Made by a program: the position numbers and the translations under genes
Notes under the pieces: model-generated
The model's database searches: none
The model's input: the letters and a program-made list of their open reading frames with translations, nothing else
What the model was told of the DNA's origin: nothing
Assembly (NCBI GenBank): GCA_028820635.1
Contig: JAPPIG010000115.1
Span: forward strand, 100,619 to 164,618
DNA from: Candidatus Poribacteria bacterium
Lineage (GTDB): Bacteria > Poribacteria > WGA-4E > WGA-3G
Length of the DNA: 64,000 bases
Reading direction: 5' to 3'
Part shown: in pieces, positions 44,141 to 53,532 of the stretch
Numbering within the stretch: the stretch's first letter is position 1
How the letters are laid out: each line of letters starts with the position of its first letter

Positions 44141-45343
44141 ATGCGATTCGGACAACGGTTGTGCATCATCACATTATTATTATGTCTAACATCTGTCTTG
44201 GCACAAGCAGGTGGAAAGAAGACACAACTCTTTTCCGATCTGTCGGATGGACTTAATATTTACCGTTACGATTGGGATGTTGAGACATGTGTCATCTATG
44301 TCGCTGAAATGTCCCGGCACGATCCAACATTACACTTTGAGGTCGCACTCGGAAATTCTCAAGTACTTGGAAAAGAAACTGTACGTTCTATGGCAAAACG
44401 GCGCTCGCAACGGGGTGATCGGCGCGTTGTTGTGGCGGTTAACGGTGGTTTCGGTGTTCTCGGTGATATGAGTGGGTACGGTGGCGTTCTGGAAAACCTA
44501 CATATCCAGGATGGCGAACTTATCACACAACCAACAGATACTGAGGCATGCTTCGGTGTAACTGAAACTGGTGAATTCTTGAGCACTCCCGTGCAAATGA
44601 AAGCAAATATACAAATAGGCACACACACACTGGAACTCGGATGTATAAATCAACGTAGACTTGATGGATGTCATATAATACTTTACACGCCTCGACTCGG
44701 TGAATCCACACGCACGAGACGCCGCAGAGGCAAGGAAATAATACTCAGCGGCCTCCCGCTGCCTTTAACGCCAAACTACGCACATTCCTATCAGGTAGAA
44801 AAAGTATCAAACGATGGGAACAGTCCAATTCCTAAAGATAATGCTGTTCTCTGGATTAGTTCTCGGATAAAAGATGCCGGAGTTTCCCAATTCAATCCTG
44901 GGGAAAGTGGTAAACTTACTGTGTCTCTTTCACCACCTGAGTGGAATCGAGTCCGCCATGCTATTGGTGGACGGCTGCGTCTCCTCAAAAATGGCAAAAT
45001 AAATCAAACGCTCGTGGATATGCACCTTAAAGAAAAGAAACATACTCCCGGCAAACGCAGCCAAGAACTAAACCTAAGCCATGAACCACGAACTGCCCTC
45101 GGCTATAATGCCGACACCTTGTTTTTAGTTGTTGCTGACGGCCGCCAACCTAAATATAGCACAGGATTAACACTTTACGAACTTGCCAGCATCCTTATAG
45201 AACTTGGTGCAACAGAAGCAATCAATCTTGATGGCGGCTCCTCAAGTACATTCGTTGTTAATGATAAAGTTGTCAATAAACCTTCCGGACAGAAGGAACG
45301 AGAGGTTCTTAATGCAGCTTTTATTACAATGCATTTGAAGTAG
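44141..45343 (+). CDS. exported phosphodiester glycosidase family protein (NAGPA domain)
   Basis: 400 residues from the ATG at 44141, with AGGAG five bases upstream (a GTG two codons earlier overlaps folB). Signal peptide LCIITLLLCLTSVLAQAG. The NAGPA/DUF2233 domain is recognised by VVAVNGGFGVLG near ~100 and, at the C-terminus, VADGRQPKYSTGLTLYELA, IELGATEAINLDGGSSSTFV and LNAAFI. The family covers human uncovering enzyme and bacterial envelope hydrolases such as YoeB/Csp-type proteins and is thought to act on sugar phosphodiesters or cell-wall glycans. Substrate here unknown; periplasmic. Confidence 0.85.
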   Translation: MRFGQRLCIITLLLCLTSVLAQAGGKKTQLFSDLSDGLNIYRYDWDVETCVIYVAEMSRHDPTLHFEVALGNSQVLGKETVRSMAKRRSQRGDRRVVVAVNGGFGVLGDMSGYGGVLENLHIQDGELITQPTDTEACFGVTETGEFLSTPVQMKANIQIGTHTLELGCINQRRLDGCHIILYTPRLGESTRTRRRRGKEIILSGLPLPLTPNYAHSYQVEKVSNDGNSPIPKDNAVLWISSRIKDAGVSQFNPGESGKLTVSLSPPEWNRVRHAIGGRLRLLKNGKINQTLVDMHLKEKKHTPGKRSQELNLSHEPRTALGYNADTLFLVVADGRQPKYSTGLTLYELASILIELGATEAINLDGGSSSTFVVNDKVVNKPSGQKEREVLNAAFITMHLK

Positions 45344-45413
45344 ATACGTTCTCCTTTCGTTACATATCTACAGAAGCGATGTCTGTCGCTGCACACAATC
45401 TCGGAGAAACATT

Positions 45414-46469
45414 TTGAAAACTTATTTCAGCCTAACGTACAGATTTCCAATAGTGCTATCTCTGCTATTTTGTTTCGTTTTTGGTGCTAATTCAGCTGAT
45501 CCCCCAACACTTTTAAAAGCAGTTCCACTTTCACAAACAGCGATTCAACTCCAATTTGACGGGAAGTTGAAAGCGGAAACCGTTGAAAACTCTGAACTTT
45601 ATCAAATTACGCCCGATATAAAAATAGAATTTGCGTGGCTTGATGATCGTCTGAATCGTGTTCTGCTACTCACTTCACGGTTAGAAATTGGGAAAACATA
45701 CCGCCTCACAATGCAAAATCCACAAACAGAGATAGACATAACACTGCCTGCCGAAAACGAAATAACTTTCGGCGCGGGCGACTTGGTCACATTTTCTGGT
45801 GGCTTGCAGGATACGAGTTTGATTGTCAATAAAGACCGTAAGACACGAAACAACAACGTGGGCGCAGAACCGACCTTATTATGCAATCCCACAGGGAGTG
45901 TCTTCTTTGTTGCCTTTGATCTGTTTGATGCATTTGAAGATATGGGAATCCGTGAACCGGAACAAGTATTAGAGGCATCAATCAGTCTACATGCACAGCA
46001 AGTTAATTCTGATACTGTTCAGACTGTTATTCTCCGTCGAGTCCTACTACCATGGCGTGAAGGCAGAGGCACCTCGGATCGTGCAAAAGAAAACGAACTT
46101 ACTTATAACAGTGCCTTACACCGCAACCTTCCATGGAATAAACCGCCTGCACAAGCTATGTTAGCGGGTATAGATGGTGATAATGAGAGTGATTACAACG
46201 GTTCCGAGGATGTCGCGCATCGAATTGACGGTGCTTTTAAGATTCAAGAGGGTGGGAAACGCTATACCTTCAAGGGTGATTTAATCACTGATGCAGTCCG
46301 ATTTTGGGTGAAAAACCCTGACTACAATTACGGTTATCTTTTTGCTTTGCGGGATGGAGAAGGGGAGATTTCTTTTGCTTCAAAAGAGGTGCCTGATGAA
46401 AACCTACGTCCAATGTTAACGATTCGGTATCAGACACAATCAGACGTGGAAACCGCACCGCTTCGTTAA
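45414..46469 (+). CDS. exported protein with DNRLRE-type domain
   Basis: 351 residues. TTG start with GGAG eight bases upstream, since no ATG is near and the signal peptide (FPIVLSLLFCFVFGANSA) begins right after it. Residues ~27-115 look like a fibronectin/Ig-like strand domain (LLKAVPLSQTAIQLQFDGKL). Residues ~120-345 look like a DNRLRE/CBM-like jelly roll: LVTFSGGLQDTSLIVNKDRK, VFFVAFDLFD, EASISLHAQQVN, LRRVLLPWREG, LRPMLTIRY. Probably a carbohydrate-binding surface or periplasmic protein. It follows the NAGPA-domain gene by 70 bases. Confidence 0.75.
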   Translation: MKTYFSLTYRFPIVLSLLFCFVFGANSADPPTLLKAVPLSQTAIQLQFDGKLKAETVENSELYQITPDIKIEFAWLDDRLNRVLLLTSRLEIGKTYRLTMQNPQTEIDITLPAENEITFGAGDLVTFSGGLQDTSLIVNKDRKTRNNNVGAEPTLLCNPTGSVFFVAFDLFDAFEDMGIREPEQVLEASISLHAQQVNSDTVQTVILRRVLLPWREGRGTSDRAKENELTYNSALHRNLPWNKPPAQAMLAGIDGDNESDYNGSEDVAHRIDGAFKIQEGGKRYTFKGDLITDAVRFWVKNPDYNYGYLFALRDGEGEISFASKEVPDENLRPMLTIRYQTQSDVETAPLR

Positions 46470-46517
46470 TCTATGTTGAGCTTATCCTTCTGCTAAAACG
46501 AGTTTTGCACACAAGAT

Positions 46518-47804
46518 TCACATATACTTCTGCAAATGCTCTAAAGTCTGTTCCACCGCGCCAAGGTTTTCCTCAATCAGCCGCTTCCCGATACGCCCTA
46601 CCTCTGTCAGCTTTTCTTCGTCATTTAGCCATTCTTTGAGAACATCCGCCATCTGCTGTGAGGTATGTACCATTTTCGATGCACCTTTTTCCAATAATAA
46701 AGACGCTTCATAAGAATTCTGGATAGTGGGTCCAAAGAGAACCGGTTTCGCCATTGCTGCAGGTTCCATGACATTGTGAACGCTACCGTGAAAACTCCCC
46801 CCGACAAATGTAATATCTGCTAACTGATAGAGTTTTGCCAGAATCCCTACCGTGTCAACGACAAGGACATCCGTATCTTCCAAATTCGCATCGCTATTAA
46901 GTTCTGATAAACAGCGGTGTGTTAATTTTTGTTTATTCAGTTCTGCTTGAATTTCGACTATCCGATCCGATGTCGGTTCGTGTAGCACTAAAATCAAGTG
47001 TGGATTATACTCAGCTGTGTCTTTGCGAAGAATCTGACAGGCCTCCAATAATACCTTTTCATCATCCGCATAAGTGCTACCAGCTATGAGGATAGGACGA
47101 CTTAAAGTCGTTTGTCCAGGAAAAAATTCGGTGTCAGGTTCAACCGAAAGTGCTCGCTGATAAACTTGTTCATAACGGGTATCACCGGTAACAACCACCC
47201 GATCTTTTGAAGAACAGAGTTGCCGAAACCGAGCGGCATCTGCTTCAGAAATAGCACAATGTAGTGTGATATGTTGATGCACACTCCTGAAAAAAGACCG
47301 AGCGAAACTACCGAGACGTTTTGATCCCGCATGCAACGTACCAGCAATAATAATGGTAGGAATTTTATATTTGGAAGTTTTCCAGACAAGGTTGGGCCAA
47401 ATATCGTATCTGGAAAAAATCAGACAAGCAGGGTTGATGATATTTATCAAACGTTCTGCATTGCGAGGTGTGTCAAAGGGAAGATAAACTGCTGCATCAA
47501 CATAAGAATAGTCTGCAACATTCGGTGCAACCGAGGGGGAAAAGAAAGTTAAAACAATTCGGACATCTGCATAAATTGCTTCAATTAGCGGTTTTACCTG
47601 CTCAAATTCTCCAACAGAAGAAAAATGAAACCATGCTGTTTTCTCTAAATTTCGCGCGTCAAGGAGCTGGTCCGTCAACTTCTCAAATACTTGTCTCCGC
47701 CCAGTGATACCTTCCCGAATTTTACGATTGCAACACGCTGCCAAGTGAAAACCGATTAACATAACGGGAAGTGCAAACGTATTGTAGAAAAATCGCCAAA
47801 ACAT
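46518..47804 (-). CDS. waaA: 3-deoxy-D-manno-octulosonic acid transferase (KDO transferase)
   Basis: A 428-residue GT-B glycosyltransferase that adds KDO to lipid A precursor, anchored to the inner membrane. N-terminal segment FFYNTFALPVMLIGFHLA, then WFHFSSVGEFEQVKPLIEAI, IFSRYDIWPNLVWK (here R replaces the more usual K/E context), GTLHAGSKRLG, and the sugar-nucleotide part LIAGSTYADDEKVLLEAC, FVGGSFHGSVHNVMEPAAMA and KPVLFGPTIQN. It shows that the organism has LPS. Weak SD. A 21-bp copy of its own 5' end occurs just upstream. Confidence 0.93.
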   Translation of the reverse strand: MFWRFFYNTFALPVMLIGFHLAACCNRKIREGITGRRQVFEKLTDQLLDARNLEKTAWFHFSSVGEFEQVKPLIEAIYADVRIVLTFFSPSVAPNVADYSYVDAAVYLPFDTPRNAERLINIINPACLIFSRYDIWPNLVWKTSKYKIPTIIIAGTLHAGSKRLGSFARSFFRSVHQHITLHCAISEADAARFRQLCSSKDRVVVTGDTRYEQVYQRALSVEPDTEFFPGQTTLSRPILIAGSTYADDEKVLLEACQILRKDTAEYNPHLILVLHEPTSDRIVEIQAELNKQKLTHRCLSELNSDANLEDTDVLVVDTVGILAKLYQLADITFVGGSFHGSVHNVMEPAAMAKPVLFGPTIQNSYEASLLLEKGASKMVHTSQQMADVLKEWLNDEEKLTEVGRIGKRLIEENLGAVEQTLEHLQKYM

Positions 47805-47878
47805 GATGCTCTATTAAGTAGGTCGGGTAGAGCGTATGCGAAACCCGACCCGTTCATATCGCCAAAACATGATGCTCT
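47792..47878. repeat. 21-bp direct repeat flanking a 45-bp hairpin insert
   Basis: ATCGCCAAAACATGATGCTC plus T occurs at 47792-47812 (the start of waaA) and again at 47858-47878. Between them is a 45-base insert with GGTCGGGT and ACCCGACC arms, a copy of the GTAGGT(T/C)GGGT...ACCCAAC repeat family. The arrangement looks like a long target duplication. Confidence 0.8.
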
Positions 47879-47997
47879 GTTGGGAAGTAAATGCAGATTT
47901 CTGACGCAGCAAAATCCACAGAAGCCTGCCGAAGCGATAATGCTCCAGCTCATTGCTTCTACATTGGGGCGGAAACCCCTCCAACAGTAATTCGTGA

Positions 47998-48324
47998 TTA
48001 AAGTGCATCCAAAATTTTCTTCTTGAGCGCATCTTTAGGCATCGCGCCGACAATCTGGTCCGCCACCTCTCCATCTTTGAAGACAAGCAGCGTCGGGATG
48101 CTCCGCACACTGTATTTCATTGCTGTTTGACGATTGTCATCCACGTTGACCTTTCCGACTTTGAAAGTGTCCGCATTTTCAGCGGCAAGTTCCTCTAAAA
48201 TAGGTGCAATCATTTTGCACGGACCGCACCACTCTGCCCAAAAGTCAACAACGACAGGCGTATCCGATGTAAGCACCATTCCCTCAAATGTGTCGTCTGT
48301 GATTTCAAAAGTATTTTCAGCCAT
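47998..48324 (-). CDS. trxA: thioredoxin
   Basis: 108 residues, cytoplasmic disulfide reductase. The active site is FWAEWCGPCKMIAPILEELA, followed by VDDNRQTAMKYSVRSIPTLL with the cis-Pro and a final GAMPKDALKKKI. SD AAAGGAG precedes the ATG. Length and motifs are fully typical. Its neighbours give no extra hint. Confidence 0.97.
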   Translation of the reverse strand: MAENTFEITDDTFEGMVLTSDTPVVVDFWAEWCGPCKMIAPILEELAAENADTFKVGKVNVDDNRQTAMKYSVRSIPTLLVFKDGEVADQIVGAMPKDALKKKILDAL

Positions 48325-48546
48325 GATAACTCCTTTACTTGAATAATTGAAAATGATTTCGATATTTTGCCACCACGATAGTCAATTGTTGTGATGATTT
48401 ACAGAATGTTATTGAGACATCCACCACCTTTGATTTGGCAAGGTCTATAAACAAAATTTCTTTATCAGACGAATCAATATGTTAATATGTTACCCTATTC
48501 CAAAATTAATTTCCACATATAATTAATCACTTTCAATTTTAGGTAG

Positions 48547-48717
48547 GGTGTCGTTCTGTTTCAGTCTAAACTTTTGATTCACATAACACGCAGATGGAAA
48601 CCGTCAACTAATCCCAGATGCCATGTTTCTTTCCTTGAAAATGAGATTGAAAAACTGGTGAATGAATTGTATAATTTAGCGGAAGATGAGATTGCGATTG
48701 TGGAAGGAAAAGTATGA
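48547..48717 (+). pseudogene. C-terminal remnant of a restriction-modification type methylase
   Basis: A frame with no obvious start ends ENEIEKLVNELYNLAEDEIA, IVEGKV, then TGA at 48715-48717. This ending (xxIDxLVYELYGLTEEEIxIVE) is the common C-terminal tail of Eco57I-like and related DNA methylase/restriction proteins. Only ~57 codons remain, and a TAG lies upstream at 48544. Its stop overlaps the ATG of the TIR gene (ATGA), so the two genes were once translationally coupled. Confidence 0.55.
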
Positions 48718-50524
48718 GTAAACCACTAAAAATATTTATTACTTACTCACATACCAATACCGAGGAAAAAGATAAATTGATAACGTGCCTTGCTGTCATG
48801 AAACGACAAGGCTTAATAAGCATCTGGCACGACAATGAAATTCTTGGTGGCGACAAGTGGCGAGATGAAATTTTTTCCACGAACCTTCCTAACTCAGATA
48901 TATTGCTCTATCTCGTCTCTGCCGAGAGCCTCGCCTCTAAAAACTGTAACAAGGAATTAGCAATTGCTTTAGACCAAAAGATAAGAATTATCCCCATCAT
49001 TCTTGAAGATTGTGACTGGAAAAACGATCAACTTGGTGAAATCCAAGCTTTTCCTGAAGGAGTAATTCCTATTAACGAATGCAATCCTGAGAGCAAAGGT
49101 TGGCAAAGTGTAGTAGATGGTATCCGAAAAGTCATTAAAGGAATGCAATCTCAGTCAAAATCTTCGCCTACTATAACACCCGAGGAAATAGAGACACTTG
49201 CTTTCTTGGCGTTCCATCGGGGAAATTTCATGATGATGCTGGATCAAATAGACGAGGCATTAAAAGACTATTCACGGACAATTGAACTTAGTCCAAAAGA
49301 TGCTGCAGCATATACCAATCGCGGTGTTGCATACGGTGAAAAAGGTGAATTTGACCTCGCAATCAAAGACTACTTCTCAGCACTTAAAATCAATCCAAAT
49401 TTGCTAATGCCTATAATAATCTCGGTTACGCTTATGTTGAAAAAGACGAAATTGAACGTGCAATCAAAAACCTTGATAAAGCGATTCAACTCCAACAAGA
49501 CTTTCCCCATGCCTATAATAACCGAGGCTATGCTTTCAGTAAAAGAGACGAGATTGACAATGCTATCAATGACTTTACCAAAGCCATAGAACTTGACCAA
49601 AATTTTGTTGAAGCTTATAGTAATCGTGGTGCTGCCTATAATAAAAAAGGTATGATAGATCGTGCTATTGATGACTTAAACATGGCAATTCGTCTCAAAG
49701 ATGATTATGTGCAGGCCTACATCAATCGTGCAGGAACTTACTTGAACAAAGGTAAGTATAACCTCGCTATAAAAGACTGTGATGTTGCAATAAGATTAGA
49801 CAAAGAATGTGCTGAAGCCTATAATCAACGAGGTTCTGTTTACGTCGGAAGGAAAGAATATAACCGGGCAATTGATGATTACGATGTAGCTATTCAACTT
49901 AAAAAGAATTATCCTATAGCTTACTATAATCGGGGTATTGCATACACTAATATAGGAAATTTTGAGGATGCTATCAAAGATTTCAAAAGAGCAACTCAAT
50001 TTAAAACTGATTATGCTGAGGCTTATTACAATCTTGGTAAAGCCCACTTTGAAGTAAGGGAAGTTGATCTTGCCATTCAAGGCTATACTAAAGCTATTGA
50101 GTTAGACAATGATTTGGCAAAGGCTTACAAAAACCGAGGGATTATTTTTCTCCACATTGGAGAAGCAGAATTAGCTGGTGCTGATTTTAACAAAGTTATA
50201 CAGCTTTTGCCTAATGATGCGAGCACCTATTACATACGGGCAACGCAGGTATGGTTACACCAAAGAGAGTGGGAGAAAGCCAAAGCAGACTTAACGGTTA
50301 GCAAATCATTGGGATTAGAGATTTCTACTTTATTTTCTCGCGATTTTGGAGGCGTTAACAACTTTGAGAGGATGATGAATATTCGACTACGAGCAGACAT
50401 CGCCGCAATGCTAACGTCCCGTAAGCATTGCACTAAAATAAAAATTCTCTCCTTAGCGGATTATCAAAATGTTACAGATTCTCAATCCACGTCAATCCGC
50501 GATTCAGACAACACCGTTCGATAA
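48714..50524 (+). pseudogene. TIR-domain / tetratricopeptide repeat protein, broken by one frameshift
   Basis: One gene in two frames (48714-49589 and about 49400-50524). The N-terminus (~1-145) is a TIR domain: LKIFITYSHTNTEEKDKLI, IWHDNEILGGDKWRDEI, DILLYLVSAESLASKNCNKE (putative NADase Glu in NKEL), IIPIILEDCDW. Then come about nine TPRs: YTNRGVAYGEKGEFDLAIKD, YNNLGYAYVEKDEIERAIKN, YNNRGYAFSKRDEIDNAIND and more. The repeats cross the break: adding one T to the run at 49400-49402 restores NPNFANAYNNLGYAY. Bacterial TIR-TPR proteins can act in immunity or NAD-based signalling. The gene follows a methylase remnant, consistent with an old defence locus. A sequencing error is possible. Confidence 0.85.
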
Positions 50525-50694
50525 AATAATTACGCATCACATTATTAATTTCACTTGCTAAAAAAAGTGAAACGTGATATATTCTACTAAAGTTAAAGAA
50601 TATAACTGTTTTCATGTCTGTTAGGTCAGGAGTATAGGCATTATACATTTATTTATTTTGTTATTTGGATATACACCAGCAAAGGAGGGAAGGC

Positions 50695-51330
50695 ATGTCA
50701 GAGAAAGAGAAAAAACAGGAAACGAATATTTCGCGTCGGAGTTTTTTGAAAGGCGTTGGGACTGGAACTGTTGCTGCAACCGTTGCACCAGCGATTTTAG
50801 TCAGTGATGCGGAAACGGCAGAAGCGCAAACTGATGGCGCGGTCTCCACAGCGAAAATTCAATTGAACATCAATGAGAAGTTATATGAAATTGAGGTTGA
50901 GGCACGCACTACGTTGTTAACAGTTTTGCGCGATGGAATTGATACAGGCGGGAACAATGTTGATTTGACTGGTGCTAAGCTTATCTGTGACAGAGGTGAA
51001 TGTGGTGGATGTACTGTCCTTGTAGATGGGAAAGCGGTCTACGCATGTATGATGCTCGCAATGGACACACAAGGAAAACAGATCACGACCGTAGAAGGTA
51101 TTGCAAATGGAGACAACCTCCATCCGGTGCAAGAAGCATTCATTAAGCACGATGCAATGATGTGCGGATTCTGTACTCCCGGTTTCATCGTCTCATCGGT
51201 GGCACTCTTGAACGAAAACAAAAAACCGACGAGCGCAGAGATCAAGGATGGCTTATCAGGCAATACTTGTCGTTGCGGCACTTACCCGTTCATTTTTGAC
51301 GCAGTTGAAACCGCTTCAGAAAAGATGTAG
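50695..51330 (+). CDS. molybdenum hydroxylase 2Fe-2S subunit with Tat signal
   Basis: 211 residues from the ATG at 50695 (AGGAGG six bases upstream). A Tat signal SRRSFLKGVGTGTVAATVA is followed by an Ala-rich cleavage region, so the complex is exported folded. The plant-ferredoxin-like cluster site is CDRGECGGCTVLVDG with a further Cys (YACMML). The second cluster site is CGFCTPGF and CRCGTYPF. This is the small subunit of the xanthine dehydrogenase / PaoA (YagT) family. It passes electrons from the molybdenum centre to FAD. First gene of a four-gene operon in the order 2Fe-2S, Mo, FAD, small protein. Confidence 0.95.
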   Translation: MSEKEKKQETNISRRSFLKGVGTGTVAATVAPAILVSDAETAEAQTDGAVSTAKIQLNINEKLYEIEVEARTTLLTVLRDGIDTGGNNVDLTGAKLICDRGECGGCTVLVDGKAVYACMMLAMDTQGKQITTVEGIANGDNLHPVQEAFIKHDAMMCGFCTPGFIVSSVALLNENKKPTSAEIKDGLSGNTCRCGTYPFIFDAVETASEKM

Positions 51331-51400
51331 TTTTGACCAGCAACCCTTCATCAGGTTGCTGTCGCTATGAACGTGTTATGTATTGAAAAGGAGAAAACAG

Positions 51401-53521
51401 ATGGCATCATGGGGAGAAGCAAGCCAATCTCGGCTTATTGGCAAGCGGATTGCCCGTTTGTCTGGTAAGGATAAAGTTACAGGAAAAGCGAAATATACCT
51501 TTGATATTAATCGCCCGGAAATGCTTTATGGACGCATTCTGCGATCTGAAGTTGCGCATGCAAACGTAACGGATCTTGACCTGACCCGCGCGGAAGCTCT
51601 GCCCGGTGTCAAAGCGGTAATTCCATTAACCGAAGTAGGTAGAAAGCTCCGCTATCAAGGTCAGGAAATTGCCGCGGTTGCTGCAGAAACTGACGACATC
51701 GCTAAAGACGCATTACGGTTGATTTATGTTGAATTGGAAGAATTGCCCTTTGTCGTCACGGAAGCAGATGCGATGGCAGAAGGTGCACCGCAGATTCGGG
51801 ATGACTGGAAGGGAAACCAGAGTAATCCTGGCATTAACGAAGATGGTGATGTAGACGCGGCATTCTCAGAAGCTGCAGTTACAGTAGAAGCAACCTATCA
51901 CACACCCGTCCAAACGCATGTCTGCTTGGAAACACACGGGCATGTCGTCGAATGGACAGATGAAAACAATTTGACCGTTTGGGCATCTACACAAGCGGTT
52001 TTCGGAGTCCGCAACGACCTCGCGCGTCGCTTTGAACTTCCCGCGAACCAGGTTAGGGTTATCACTGAACACATGGGAGGCGGTTTTGGAAGCAAATTCA
52101 ATGCTGGCGTAGAAGGTCTTGCTGCAGTGCGGTTGTCACGCATGACCGAAAGACCAGTAAAATTAATGTTGACCCGAAAGGCTGAACACCTTGTAGCGGG
52201 CAATAGACCCTCAATGACACAGCATGTAAAGGCAGGCGCAACTCGCGACGGTCGACTCATTGCTTACGATATGCGTGGCTACGGCACAGGCGGCATCTCC
52301 AGCGGTGCAGGATTCAATGCACCTTATGTCTACCACGTCCCAAATAGACGAACCGAACGTTTTAACGTCGCTGTTAATGCGGGTAATCAACGCGCAATGC
52401 GTGCACCTGGACATCCGCAAGGTGCTTTTGCAATGGATTCCTTGATGGATGAACTTGCAGAAAAACTGGGAATGAACCCACTTGAATTCCGACGGATTAA
52501 CGATTCAAGTGAGGTGCGTCAAGCACAATATACCCTCGGTGCACAAGAAATTGGATGGCACCGTCGCAATAATGTTCCCGGTTCTGGGACAGGCGTTAAA
52601 AAACGCGGTATGGGTGTTGGTAGCGGCTTATGGGGCGGTGGCGGCGGTAGAGGCACGCAAGCGCGTGTTACTATCAATGCTGACGGCACCGTTGAAGCGG
52701 TCACTGGCACACAAGACATCGGCACTGGTATTCGGACTGTGATTGCTATCATCGTAGCAGAGGAGTTGGGACTCGCACCGACAGATATTTCAGTAAAAGT
52801 TGGGGATAGTGGTCCTGGACTACCCTCTGGCGGAAGTGGCGGCAGTCAGACAACAGCGTCTGTTGCACCGGTTATCAAAACCGCAGCTGCGGCAGCAAAA
52901 CAGAAGTTGTTTGAACACGTTGCTCCCTTACTACAGGCACCAGTGGATGATCTACGCATCGGAACAGGTAAAATCTATGTTGCTTCTGACAGAACAAAGA
53001 CGGTTACTTGGAAACAAGCAACTGGACAACTCGGACAGGAAAGCATCAGCGAAGGTGGAAATTGGGATCAAGAACTCAGACAAGGCGGAGTCGCTGGCAC
53101 ACAGTTTGCTGAAGTTGAAGTTGACACTCAAACAGGACACGTCAAAGTGCTTAAGATCGTTGCAGTCCAAGATTGCGGATTAGCGATTAACCGATTGACA
53201 ACGGAAAGCCAGATTAACGGCGGTGTTATCATGGGTTTAGGGCAAGCACTCCTTGAAGAGCGTATCATGGATCCGCAAACCGGACGCATGCTTAATGCTA
53301 ACCTTGAGGATTACAAAGTCCCTGGAACATTTGAGATACCTGAAATCAAGTCAATCGTTTTTGATACGCACCGCAAGGTTACGGGTGTTGGTGAACCACC
53401 GTGTATTCCGACACTTGGTGCAATCGCAAATGCTGTTCACAATGCGATCGGTGTCCGAATTCGGGAACTACCGATAACGCCCGATAAAATCCTCACCGCA
53501 CTTGCTGAGAAGAAGGCATAA
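51401..53521 (+). CDS. molybdenum hydroxylase catalytic subunit (xanthine dehydrogenase / aldehyde oxidoreductase family)
   Basis: 706 residues from the ATG at 51401 with AAGGAG upstream. It binds the molybdopterin cofactor: VTGKAKYTFDINRPEMLYG at the start, VTEHMGGGFGSKFNAGVEGL (GGGFG loop), MRAPGHPQGAFAMDSLMDEL, GTQDIGTGIRTVIA and GSGGSQTT around the cofactor, and VTGVGEPPCIPTLGAIANA with the catalytic-region Glu. No signal peptide of its own, so it would be carried out by the Tat subunit. Related to PaoC (YagR), which oxidises aldehydes, but an aromatic or purine substrate cannot be excluded. MoaD/MoaE are encoded ~8-10 kb away. Confidence 0.95.
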   Translation: MASWGEASQSRLIGKRIARLSGKDKVTGKAKYTFDINRPEMLYGRILRSEVAHANVTDLDLTRAEALPGVKAVIPLTEVGRKLRYQGQEIAAVAAETDDIAKDALRLIYVELEELPFVVTEADAMAEGAPQIRDDWKGNQSNPGINEDGDVDAAFSEAAVTVEATYHTPVQTHVCLETHGHVVEWTDENNLTVWASTQAVFGVRNDLARRFELPANQVRVITEHMGGGFGSKFNAGVEGLAAVRLSRMTERPVKLMLTRKAEHLVAGNRPSMTQHVKAGATRDGRLIAYDMRGYGTGGISSGAGFNAPYVYHVPNRRTERFNVAVNAGNQRAMRAPGHPQGAFAMDSLMDELAEKLGMNPLEFRRINDSSEVRQAQYTLGAQEIGWHRRNNVPGSGTGVKKRGMGVGSGLWGGGGGRGTQARVTINADGTVEAVTGTQDIGTGIRTVIAIIVAEELGLAPTDISVKVGDSGPGLPSGGSGGSQTTASVAPVIKTAAAAAKQKLFEHVAPLLQAPVDDLRIGTGKIYVASDRTKTVTWKQATGQLGQESISEGGNWDQELRQGGVAGTQFAEVEVDTQTGHVKVLKIVAVQDCGLAINRLTTESQINGGVIMGLGQALLEERIMDPQTGRMLNANLEDYKVPGTFEIPEIKSIVFDTHRKVTGVGEPPCIPTLGAIANAVHNAIGVRIRELPITPDKILTALAEKKA

Positions 53522-53532
53522 GGAGGTAAACA

